A DNA stretch of 64,000 nucleotides, from positions 62,001-126,000 of the forward strand of contig DATGXG010000013.1 in the NCBI GenBank assembly GCA_035299085.1, in the 5' to 3' direction. The notes beneath the pieces are model-generated. The model was not told the DNA's origin, made no database searches, and was given only the letters and a program-made list of their open reading frames with translations. Origin of the DNA: Bacteroidales bacterium (GTDB lineage Bacteria; Bacteroidota; Bacteroidia; Bacteroidales; UBA10428). Below, in pieces: positions 25,236 through 32,779 of the stretch (position 1 is its first letter; the number at the start of each line of letters is the position of its first letter). The position numbers and the translations under genes were made by a program.

Positions 25236-27413
25236 ATGGTTTCGGGAATTAAATACCCTTCGACTCCCTTCGACAAGCTCAGAGTGACAAGGATCCTTAT
25301 TGCTGCCGGATTTATTTCTCTCATTTCACAGCTTGTGCTTTTCAGGGAATTTCTGAATGTCTTTGACGGAAATGAATTACTGATTGGTCTTTTACTTTTC
25401 CTGTGGATGATATTCACTGCCCTGGGTTCTTTTTCGGGCATAGCGGTTGCAAGGTTTAAAAATGCCTGGAATATAACGGGGTTGCTTATGTTACTGGCAG
25501 GAATTCTTCCTGTTATTGCTGTTGTTTCACTGTATCTTCTTAAATCAGTTTTTATACTTCCAGGCATCAGTGGTGGATTCACAACCGCCATTATTTTTGC
25601 CTCATTCCTGTTCTTACCTGTTTGCCTGGTTAACGGAATGCTATTTTCAGTGCCTTCAGTTTTAAATTCGTTTATATCCGGAAAAAATCAAACTGCAACG
25701 GCATACGGTTTTGACACCCTGGGTAGCGTTATTGGCGGCATACTTTTTACGATATTACTTTCACACAGGCTTTCTGCGATGCAGTTGCTGTCCCTTCTTA
25801 GTTCGATAACCTTTATATTGTTTACCTTTGAATTTTCACCCACTTTATCCGGAAAAATCATTACAGGCCTGTTTGGTGTTATCATTCTGACAGCTGGTTT
25901 TTCAGAATATCCCGACAAAAAACTTCGCTCTTTTCAGTTTCCGGGCCAGGATATAAGGTATTCAAAAGATACGCCTTATGGCAATTTGTGCATTACTGAA
26001 AGTTCAGGGCAATTCAATATTTTTGAGAATGGAATCCTGTTTTACAGCACGAACAACGATCCGGTATATGAGGAATCAGTTCATTTTGCCATGCTTCAGC
26101 TTCCTGATCCCGCCAATGTGCTTGTAGTTTCGGGAGGTGTCAACGGCGTTTTTAAACAGGTTGAAAAATACAAGACTGTTATGCGGCTGGATTACGCCGA
26201 AAGCAACCCATGGCTCCTGAAGGCTGAAACCACCTTATTTCCGGTTAATGAAAAAAGTATACTTCACATTCTGAATACGGATGCCCGCGACCAAATCAGG
26301 CAAAGCAGCAATCAATATGACGCCATCATTCTTAACCTCCCTGAACCCGTTAATGCCCGGATAAACAGGTATTACACTTTTGAATTCTTCAGGGAAGCAA
26401 GAAAGGCCCTGAAACAGGGAGGAATTTTTGAGACATCGCTGGCTGCTACATCTAATTATGTAAGTGAGGAAGCAGCTGCATTGAATGCAAGTATCTTCAA
26501 TACACTCAAACGTGTTTTCAAATATGTTAACCTGGTGGTGGGTCAGAAAAATTACTACCTGGCTTCAGACAGCCATATTTCAGTTTCTTTTGACAGTTTG
26601 CTCAGTATACGTCCGGTTTCAAATGACTATGTCAATCCATTCTATTTTGATGATGAGTTAACTATTCAACGCAGCAACATAGTCACCGCAAATCTCGAAC
26701 CAGTTACAATATCCATTAACAGGGACATTCATCCGGTTACCTACGTATACCAGATCAGGGAATGGATTACAAAATCAGGGTTTCATCATGAATCTATCGT
26801 GATCCTGCTGATCCTATCCGTTCTGACAGGTGTTGCCCTTTTTATCGCAGTAAAAAACTTTTCAGATTCCGCTTTTACCGTTTTTTCAGCGGCATTTGCC
26901 GGTGCTTCGGCTGAGTTTTTACTCCTTATTATTTTCCAGGTACTGTTCGGACAGTTATACCGTATGATCGGACTGTTGTTCGCCTTTTATATGGCTGGTC
27001 TTTCAGGTGGAATTTTTATAGCCGGCCGGTCACATTCCCGTGAAAGCGGGAAAAGTGTATTGCGTTTACAGTTCGTTTTGCTGACCCTTATTTTACTGCT
27101 TCCGTTTCTGATTTATTTTGAACCGGCGGCAGTTATGAGCCGGATTCTGGTCAAGTCTTTCATCATGATTTATACCATTCTTGTTGCTTTTGCGGTGGGA
27201 TTTTTATTCAGAAAGTCCGCTTCGACTTCGCCCCCTTCGATTATACTCAGGGATCGGGCGACAAACAGGTTTTATGGAATTGACCTGCTGGCATCGGCGA
27301 CGGGAACTTTGCTGACTTCGGTATTTTTGTTTCCGGTGGCAGGAATCTGGATCACAGCAGGTTTTTCTTCTGTTTTCCTGATGGCTTCTTTTATTATAAA
27401 CCTGAGAAGATGA
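25236..27413 (+). CDS. Integral membrane protein with spermidine-synthase-like domain
   Basis: 725 aa, starting 3 nt after the MEMO-AMMECR1 stop. About seven hydrophobic helices (residues ~20-225) precede a cytoplasmic Rossmann domain of polyamine aminopropyltransferase type (~235-480): NVLVVSGGVNGVFKQVEKY for the usual GGGDGG motif, AIILNLPEPVNARINRYYTFEFF, ALKQGGIF. A further block of about six helices (~520-725) follows. The classical glycine-rich motif is degenerate, so aminopropyl transfer is doubtful. Residues 6-19 (KYPSTPFDKLRVT) are encoded by a REP-like repeat (25255-25292), yet no later start precedes the first helix, so the repeat appears to be translated. A second, degenerate repeat-like stretch lies near 27220-27266. 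Confidence 0.8.
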   Translation: MVSGIKYPSTPFDKLRVTRILIAAGFISLISQLVLFREFLNVFDGNELLIGLLLFLWMIFTALGSFSGIAVARFKNAWNITGLLMLLAGILPVIAVVSLYLLKSVFILPGISGGFTTAIIFASFLFLPVCLVNGMLFSVPSVLNSFISGKNQTATAYGFDTLGSVIGGILFTILLSHRLSAMQLLSLLSSITFILFTFEFSPTLSGKIITGLFGVIILTAGFSEYPDKKLRSFQFPGQDIRYSKDTPYGNLCITESSGQFNIFENGILFYSTNNDPVYEESVHFAMLQLPDPANVLVVSGGVNGVFKQVEKYKTVMRLDYAESNPWLLKAETTLFPVNEKSILHILNTDARDQIRQSSNQYDAIILNLPEPVNARINRYYTFEFFREARKALKQGGIFETSLAATSNYVSEEAAALNASIFNTLKRVFKYVNLVVGQKNYYLASDSHISVSFDSLLSIRPVSNDYVNPFYFDDELTIQRSNIVTANLEPVTISINRDIHPVTYVYQIREWITKSGFHHESIVILLILSVLTGVALFIAVKNFSDSAFTVFSAAFAGASAEFLLLIIFQVLFGQLYRMIGLLFAFYMAGLSGGIFIAGRSHSRESGKSVLRLQFVLLTLILLLPFLIYFEPAAVMSRILVKSFIMIYTILVAFAVGFLFRKSASTSPPSIILRDRATNRFYGIDLLASATGTLLTSVFLFPVAGIWITAGFSSVFLMASFIINLRR
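25255..25292. repeat. REP-like CCTTCGAC...GCTCAG repeat inside coding sequence
   Basis: It contains CCCTTCGACAAGCTCAG followed by AGTGACA, the same family as 51424-51471 and 62321-62363. It lies within codons 7-19 of the spermidine-synthase-like gene. Confidence 0.75.
27220..27266. repeat. Degenerate REP-like sequence in the 3' part of the spermidine-synthase-like gene
   Basis: CTTCGACTTCGCCCCCTTCG followed by ACTCAGGGATCGGGCGACA resembles the repeat family of 62321-62363 with changes. It is translated as a hydrophilic loop between two predicted helices (residues ~663-677). Confidence 0.4.
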
Positions 27414-27497
27414 CTGGTTAACAAATGCTCCGCTTGTTAATAAATCTGGTCTTAAACAGGAAACATATTATTACCTTTACTCCGAAACTCACTGGAA

Positions 27498-28628
27498 ATG
27501 CATCAATACAGCAAACGAAGGTTCCTGAAGCAGGCCGGTATCTCATTCGCCGGGCTCTCTTTAGCCAGGTATAATGCATTTGCCCGTTCTCCTGCTTTTT
27601 TCGACCAGAAGTTATGGAAATGGAGTAAGGAATGCATGTTTTATGAATCCACTCCCCGTGGTTTGAAATGTCTTATCTGTCCCAACGAATGCATTCTTTC
27701 CGAAGGTGATGAAAGTTTCTGCAGAAATCGTGTAAATTATCACAATAAACTGTATTCCATAGCTTATGGAAATCCTTGTGCGATGAATGTTGATCCGGTT
27801 GAAAAAAAACCTTTCTATCATTTTCTTCCGGGTTCAAGAGCTTTCTCGATTGCCACAGCAGGTTGCAATTTTGCCTGTCTGAACTGTCAGAACTGGACGA
27901 TTTCACAAACCAGTCCCAGGAAAACAAAAAACGCCGATCTCATGCCAATCGTGGTGACTGACCAGGCATCAGCCTCCAATTGCCGGTCAATTGCCTACAC
28001 CTACTCTGAGCCTGTTACTTTCTATGAATATGTGTATGACACCTCCGCAGTTTCAAGGGAAAGGGGAATTAAAAATATCCTTGTCAGCAATGGGTTTATT
28101 AATGAAAAACCCTTACGACATCTTTGCAAAGTAATTGATGCAGCTACAATCGACCTGAAGTCTTTTGATAACAATACCTATATACGTCTGAATGCGGGAG
28201 CGTTGCAGCCGGTGCTGAATTCACTTAAGATTTATAAGGAAGAAGGCGTATGGCTTGAAATCTCCAACCTGGTTATACCACAATGGAGTGATAATGCCGA
28301 TATGATAAAGAAAATGTGCGACTGGCTTTACGATAACGGGTTTGATCAGACGCCTCTTCATTTTCTCAGGTTTCAGCCTATGTACAAACTTACTCAGCTG
28401 CCTCCCACCCCTGTTGCCGTTATTCAGAAATCAGCTGAAATTGCCCGGCAAGCCGGAATAAAGTATGTTTATACCGGAAATGTGCCGGGTTCAGAAGAAT
28501 CGAATACGAAATGCCCCCGTTGCAAGAAAACAGTTATTGAACGTATGGGTTATACTATAATCAGTAATCTCGTTAAGAAAGGATCATGTGAATACTGCGG
28601 AGAAAAAATTGCAGGAAAATGGGAATAA
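27498..28628 (+). CDS. AmmeMemoRadiSam system radical SAM enzyme with Tat-type signal
   Basis: 376 aa. The N-terminus MHQYSKRRFLKQAGISFAGLS is a twin-arginine-type signal (KRRFLK, then a hydrophobic run and AFA). A Cys pair follows (LICPNEC, near residue 55), then the radical SAM cluster motif CNFACLNC (CxxxCxxC) near residues 123-130 in ATAGCNFACLNCQNW. The TIM-barrel part has AYTYSEPVTFYEY, ILVSNGFINEKPL and ATIDLKSFDNNTY. The C-terminus carries a four-Cys zinc-ribbon-like segment (CPRCKKTV...CEYCGEK). This matches the radical SAM member of the MEMO/AMMECR1 system and is related to pyruvate-formate-lyase activases. A secreted radical SAM enzyme is unusual; the signal could instead be a membrane anchor. 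It lies 84 nt after the membrane protein gene and its stop overlaps the next start by 10 nt. Confidence 0.9.
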   Translation: MHQYSKRRFLKQAGISFAGLSLARYNAFARSPAFFDQKLWKWSKECMFYESTPRGLKCLICPNECILSEGDESFCRNRVNYHNKLYSIAYGNPCAMNVDPVEKKPFYHFLPGSRAFSIATAGCNFACLNCQNWTISQTSPRKTKNADLMPIVVTDQASASNCRSIAYTYSEPVTFYEYVYDTSAVSRERGIKNILVSNGFINEKPLRHLCKVIDAATIDLKSFDNNTYIRLNAGALQPVLNSLKIYKEEGVWLEISNLVIPQWSDNADMIKKMCDWLYDNGFDQTPLHFLRFQPMYKLTQLPPTPVAVIQKSAEIARQAGIKYVYTGNVPGSEESNTKCPRCKKTVIERMGYTIISNLVKKGSCEYCGEKIAGKWE

Positions 28629-29728
28629 AACAAAAGATTTTCAACTTAATAATAATATTTGCATCATTCATGATTGCGATCAACCCGGCAAAGGGACAGG
28701 TTCTCAAGGATACTGCCACGTTCCGGATGATGTGTAAAGGCGTGGATTATATTTACAATATGCAGTTTGCACAGGCCCGTGAAGTTTTCAGGGAGGTTGC
28801 CAGAATTTATCCTGATCATCCGATTATCTATGTTTACAAAGGGTTGATTACTTATTGGGAAAATTATCCGCTTACTCCCGCTTCACCCCAGAAAGAAGTG
28901 TTTGAAAAGGATATGGAAAAGGCGATATCAATTTGTGATAAATATCCCAACCTTGAAAATGATCCGGAATACCTTCTTGCCAATATTGGTGCACGAGGCC
29001 TGCTCCTTTTATTTTATGCGGATAACGATCTTACCAAGGAAGTGATCCCGCTGGCTTCCAGTACGTACCAGTATGTAAAATTGTCATTTAACTACACCAA
29101 AACGTACGCTGATTTTTATTTTATAACCGGATTATACAATTATTACAGGGAAGCCTATCCGGATGCTCACCCTGTTTATAAATCCATTGCTTTCCTGTTT
29201 CCCAAAGGAGACAAAGCCAGGGGACTGAAAGAAATGCAATATGCCTCAAAAAATGCTGTTGTTCTAAAAGCCGAATCTTTTTCATTTCTTTCCGGGATAT
29301 ACATCAGTTTTGAAAATAACTTTGATAAAGCGTATCAATACAGCAAAGCATTATATGATTTGTATCCGAGGAACCTGCAATATATTTCGATGTATATTAA
29401 AAACCTGTTGCTTGTGAAACGGTACGACGAAGCGGAGAATCTTGTAAAAAAATACACTGACAAAAACGATAATAACTTTTTCAACGGCCAGCTTTTAATT
29501 TATAATGGTATTCTGTGCGAAAAAAAATACAAAGATTTCAGGCAGGCACAGCTGTTTTATAACAAGGGTATCAAAGAACTGGAATCGTACGGTGAAATAG
29601 GTACGGAACCGGTAGCTTACGGGTACTTTGGATTAAGCCGGATAACAGCGGACAAGCATTTGCGGAAAGAATACCGGAAAAAAGCGGTTGATCTTGCGGC
29701 ATTTAAGAATGTGAATTTCGATAGGTGA
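28619..29728 (+). CDS. Exported TPR-like repeat protein, unknown function
   Basis: 369 aa with signal peptide (IFNLIIIFASFMIAINPAKGQ). The remainder is helical with TPR-like pairs, for example FAQAREVFREVARIYPDHPIIYVYKGLI near residue 50, FSFLSGIYISFENNFDKAYQYSKALYDLYPRNLQYISMYIKNLLL and YDEAENLVKKY, ending AYGYFGLSRITADKHLRKEYRKKAVDLAAF. It probably scaffolds a protein complex in the periplasm. The start overlaps the radical SAM stop by 10 nt (ATGGGAATAA), so it is translationally coupled and likely belongs to the same functional unit. Not otherwise recognised. Confidence 0.8.
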   Translation: MGIKQKIFNLIIIFASFMIAINPAKGQVLKDTATFRMMCKGVDYIYNMQFAQAREVFREVARIYPDHPIIYVYKGLITYWENYPLTPASPQKEVFEKDMEKAISICDKYPNLENDPEYLLANIGARGLLLLFYADNDLTKEVIPLASSTYQYVKLSFNYTKTYADFYFITGLYNYYREAYPDAHPVYKSIAFLFPKGDKARGLKEMQYASKNAVVLKAESFSFLSGIYISFENNFDKAYQYSKALYDLYPRNLQYISMYIKNLLLVKRYDEAENLVKKYTDKNDNNFFNGQLLIYNGILCEKKYKDFRQAQLFYNKGIKELESYGEIGTEPVAYGYFGLSRITADKHLRKEYRKKAVDLAAFKNVNFDR

Positions 29729-29808
29729 TTAGCGGTAAGACGAAGTCAGAGACTTCGTCTGGCATAGAGTGATTAGCGGTAAGAGGCGAAGTCAGAGACT
29801 TCGCCTGG
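29725..29808. repeat. Tandem pair of near-identical hairpins
   Basis: Two ~37-40-nt units begin GTGATTAGCGGTAAGA. Unit 1 has the stem AGACGAAGTC/GACTTCGTCT (29738-29760); unit 2 has AGGCGAAGTC/GACTTCGCCT (29784-29806), both with loop AGA. The single stem difference is compensated on the other arm. They lie between convergent genes and may end transcription. Confidence 0.75.
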
Positions 29809-29831
29809 TTCCTACTTCACCTGAACTTACT

Positions 29832-30944
29832 CTATCTTTTCCTTACTATAAAACTTGCAGCAGCAGCAAATGCTAAGAGACCGGTCACAATGAAAGCCCA
29901 GAAATTTACCTTTCTTGATTCAGCAGCAAGCACATAGTCGTTAAAACTGAACCTGTCGCTGTTAACTTTCCATGTGAGTGTATCATTATCGAGAAAAGGC
30001 GCATTGGTTTCAATAATTTTCCCCGGCATGGATAATTTATAATCCAACTCCATCCCTGATAATTTCATGATATCGGGGAATTCCTTCTCCAGTTTCTTTT
30101 GGATCGAATCATTCAAAGATTTACTGAATGATTTGGTCCTGAAATAACTGTCAAGAATGTCGTTGAAATCGCCTTTCAACAGGCTGTCGCTTTTACCATA
30201 TCGCTTATAAATGCTGTCCTTTGCCGATTCAAATGTTTTCTTGTCAACAGGCGGATTCCTGACTTCATCATAATGTTTTACATAGAGCACATAAATTTCT
30301 TCATACAGACTCCGGTTGAGCCACTCATCAGCTTTTTTCTGAAGGTCGTCTAGCATCGATTTTACTTCCAGTCCGTTCTTGCCTGTATACAATTCCCTGC
30401 TTTCGCCATAAAGTGTCTGTAGCTCAGGCTGAGTAAGGTAATCCGAAACCGGTACTCTTTTAAAAACATTTGAATACGGGTAAACTTCCCGGTATTTGTA
30501 ATAGGTATAAAACCAGCGGAATTTCTTTTTAAAATCAATTTGGGTTTTTATTGAATCCCATGAAGACTGATCGAGTGAGAAAGCCGACATGCTTTGTACA
30601 GTCGGAAATTTTTTAGTGGCTACTGCAAACCATGAGTAAGTAGTTGAATCTCCTGACGTTTTATATTCAATAGCTTTCATATGGGCAAACCTGGAACTGT
30701 CGTTCTGCAGTCTCTTATAAAATTGGATCTTCCATGTGGTATCCAATTTAAAGGGGAACGGGTTTTTTGATGTATCTCCGGCAACGAAGGCTGAGTCGGC
30801 AGAACGGACAAATTCACGTGTGCAGGAACCATCAGGGTAAACTTTTGTAAACATATAGTAAGGGCCCAGACCGCTATTGCATGACAATACGGTTAATAAA
30901 ATAGCAAGCATTAAACCTTTGATAAATACGGTTTTTGTATTCAT
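29832..30944 (-). CDS. Lipoprotein with C-terminal membrane helix, unknown function
   Basis: 370 aa. The N-terminus ends in a lipobox (ILLTVLSCNSG). The body is polar, rich in Lys, Asp, Tyr and Ser, and mostly alpha-beta. Near the C-terminus is one hydrophobic helix (FWAFIVTGLLAFAAAASFIV) followed by RKR, which would place the body outside the cytoplasm with two membrane attachments. I do not recognise a family. It lies 5 nt downstream of the small membrane protein that follows an ECF sigma factor, so it is probably part of that regulatory operon, perhaps as the sensor or as the target. Confidence 0.75.
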   Translation of the reverse strand: MNTKTVFIKGLMLAILLTVLSCNSGLGPYYMFTKVYPDGSCTREFVRSADSAFVAGDTSKNPFPFKLDTTWKIQFYKRLQNDSSRFAHMKAIEYKTSGDSTTYSWFAVATKKFPTVQSMSAFSLDQSSWDSIKTQIDFKKKFRWFYTYYKYREVYPYSNVFKRVPVSDYLTQPELQTLYGESRELYTGKNGLEVKSMLDDLQKKADEWLNRSLYEEIYVLYVKHYDEVRNPPVDKKTFESAKDSIYKRYGKSDSLLKGDFNDILDSYFRTKSFSKSLNDSIQKKLEKEFPDIMKLSGMELDYKLSMPGKIIETNAPFLDNDTLTWKVNSDRFSFNDYVLAAESRKVNFWAFIVTGLLAFAAAASFIVRKR

Positions 30945-30949
30945 GTCTG

Positions 30950-31438
30950 TTAATTTTTAATTTCAATTTGATTTGCTTCAAGAAATCGTTGCTGGAGGCT
31001 TTTATTTTCATCCTCAAGCGACTTAATTCTTCCGAGAAGATAGTTCAGGGATCGGCGGGGTATCAAAAGGTTTTTTAACAGGCTGTCGGTTCCACCCGAT
31101 ACTATTCCGGAATACTCATAACCGGCTTTGATACTTACAGCGTCCGCTGTGTTCAGGATATTACCGGAAGCTACCTGTTTTTCGAGACGGGCAAGCTTTG
31201 ACTCAATGTGTCTTTGCTGCCATATGAAGAAAATAATAAGAAACATGGCAGCGGTTGATGTCACCATTCTGAAAATAACCAGGATCTCGGATGACCTGCC
31301 ACCTTTCAAAAATGAAAGATTGTTTTTTCTGTCAGGAAGGTTCGCAAGTATCCTGCCTGTCAGGTTTTCGGCAGACTCTGGCTTTGGACCGGTACCGGCC
31401 AGTTTGCCGATTACTTTAGTATACATTTTATCTGACAT
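30950..31438 (-). CDS. Small single-pass membrane protein, candidate anti-sigma factor
   Basis: 162 aa. The cytoplasmic N-terminus (~55 residues) is followed by one helix (IFRMVTSTAAMFLIIFFIW, ~56-75) and then a coiled-coil-like region (RHIESKLARLEKQV; LGRIKSLEDENKSLQQRFLEANQ). Its start overlaps the ECF sigma gene by 11 nt. The position, size and topology are those of an anti-sigma factor, but no zinc-binding HxxxCxxC motif is visible, so this role is inferred from context only. Confidence 0.65.
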   Translation of the reverse strand: MSDKMYTKVIGKLAGTGPKPESAENLTGRILANLPDRKNNLSFLKGGRSSEILVIFRMVTSTAAMFLIIFFIWQQRHIESKLARLEKQVASGNILNTADAVSIKAGYEYSGIVSGGTDSLLKNLLIPRRSLNYLLGRIKSLEDENKSLQQRFLEANQIEIKN

Positions 31439-32009
31439 GGTTCATCTCCTTTTCTTCAATTAAACTCAACAACTTTTTAATATTCTGCCGGGCACAATAC
31501 AGGTTGCTTTTTATTTTTTCATGCGAAAGCCCGGTAATTTCTGCCACTTCCTCAACCGGCAGGCATTCAAGCTCGATCAACGTGAAAACCACCTTTTGTT
31601 TGGGTGTAAGATCCTGTGTAAGCACCCGGATAACCAGGGCAGTATCCTTATTAATCAGAGTGGTTTCAGGATCTTCAGAGCCGGCATAATTCAGGATTAA
31701 AGAACCATAATCATTAATTGAATGGTTGCCTGACAACCGTTTTACCGCCCTGATCCTGTCATAACAAAGGTTAACCGCTATTTTATACAGCCACGTGCGA
31801 AACTGCATTCCCGTATCAAAACGTTCCAGGGTTTTCCAGACCCGGATAAACGTTTCCTGGACTATTTCCTCTGTTTCATAATCATTGCAGAGCATACGGA
31901 AAGCAACAGCATACACAAACGGCTGGTGGTGTTCAATCAGCTTGCGGAATGAATTCTGATTGCCGTTTATCGACTGTGAAATAAGGGAATTAACCGTTTG
32001 CTGATCCAT
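31428..32009 (-). CDS. ECF-type RNA polymerase sigma factor
   Basis: 193 aa. Sigma-70 region 2 is clear: FRKLIEHHQPFVYAVAFRMLCNDYETEEIVQETFIRVWKTLERFD, with the DxEEIVQETFIRVW core-binding signature, followed by FRTWLYKIAVNLCYDRIR. Region 4 has TPKQKVVFTLIELECLPVEEVAEITGLSHEKIKSNLYCARQNIKKLL, a normal helix-turn-helix. It would direct RNA polymerase to envelope or stress genes. It begins 61 nt after the last gene of the efflux operon and could either be read from it or from its own promoter in 32010-32070. Confidence 0.92.
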   Translation of the reverse strand: MDQQTVNSLISQSINGNQNSFRKLIEHHQPFVYAVAFRMLCNDYETEEIVQETFIRVWKTLERFDTGMQFRTWLYKIAVNLCYDRIRAVKRLSGNHSINDYGSLILNYAGSEDPETTLINKDTALVIRVLTQDLTPKQKVVFTLIELECLPVEEVAEITGLSHEKIKSNLYCARQNIKKLLSLIEEKEMNHVR

Positions 32010-32070
32010 TTTGTACTTATTACATCAATGATACGACCAAAACGGACGAAAGTCGAATCAAAAATTAAAG

Positions 32071-32778
32071 CTACATGAATTTTTCGCGATACTGCAGGTT
32101 CATGAGTCCCCATAACAAGGAAATAACTGAGCCTATACCGAGGATAAGGCGGTTCTGATGCACAATATTCATCCAAACCGAGATATTCATTTCAGTCGGG
32201 AGATTATATGGATTCAGAAATAAATTCCATTTGCTTTTAGCCAGCGGTTCACTCATTATGAAAAATATCAATCCGATGATAACCATAATCACAGCTGCAC
32301 CATTGCCATTTTTCACAAGGGTTGTGAACATAAAGGTAAGGCAGGCAATGAAGAACAATGGGCTCAGGATTTGGAAAACTAGCTTGAAAACAGGTACCTT
32401 AACAATTGAAAACCAGGCAAACGATGTCATCAGGATCATCATGAAAACAAGAAGGACAATGGCCATGAGAAACCGCAACAGGTAAACCTTATACCGGTAA
32501 TCAGGAACGCCGAAGACAATTTCAAGCATTCGTGTGTCCTTGTCATTCTGAATATTATAAACAACAGGATAGAAAAGGATCAGAATACCCGGGAAAAGCA
32601 TCAGGTCATAGACATCTGAGACATCCAGGCTGTTGTCTGAAAAGAGCATAAGCCCGTCAATTACAAGGAAAAACAACCATGCGGCTATCAAAAAATATAC
32701 AAAACGGCCCGAAAACACAATCTTAAGATTAAACCGGGCAATGCTGATCAACAGCCTTATTCTTTCGGTTAATTTCAT
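32071..32778 (-). CDS. ABC-2-type permease
   Basis: 235 aa with about six membrane helices and no other domain: FLIAAWLFFLVIDGLMLFS, LMLFPGILILFYPVVYN, FLMAIVLLVFMMILMTSFAWF, LVFQILSPLFFIACLTFMFTTLV, VIMVIIGLIFFIMSEP and ILGIGSVISLLWGLMNL. The short cytoplasmic segment NDKDTRMLEIVFGVPDYRY is typical of ABC-2 permeases. It starts 1 nt after the stop of the RND-ABC fusion gene, so it is the natural membrane partner for the ATPase domain carried by that fusion. Confidence 0.8.
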   Translation of the reverse strand: MKLTERIRLLISIARFNLKIVFSGRFVYFLIAAWLFFLVIDGLMLFSDNSLDVSDVYDLMLFPGILILFYPVVYNIQNDKDTRMLEIVFGVPDYRYKVYLLRFLMAIVLLVFMMILMTSFAWFSIVKVPVFKLVFQILSPLFFIACLTFMFTTLVKNGNGAAVIMVIIGLIFFIMSEPLAKSKWNLFLNPYNLPTEMNISVWMNIVHQNRLILGIGSVISLLWGLMNLQYREKFM

Positions 32779-32779
32779 A

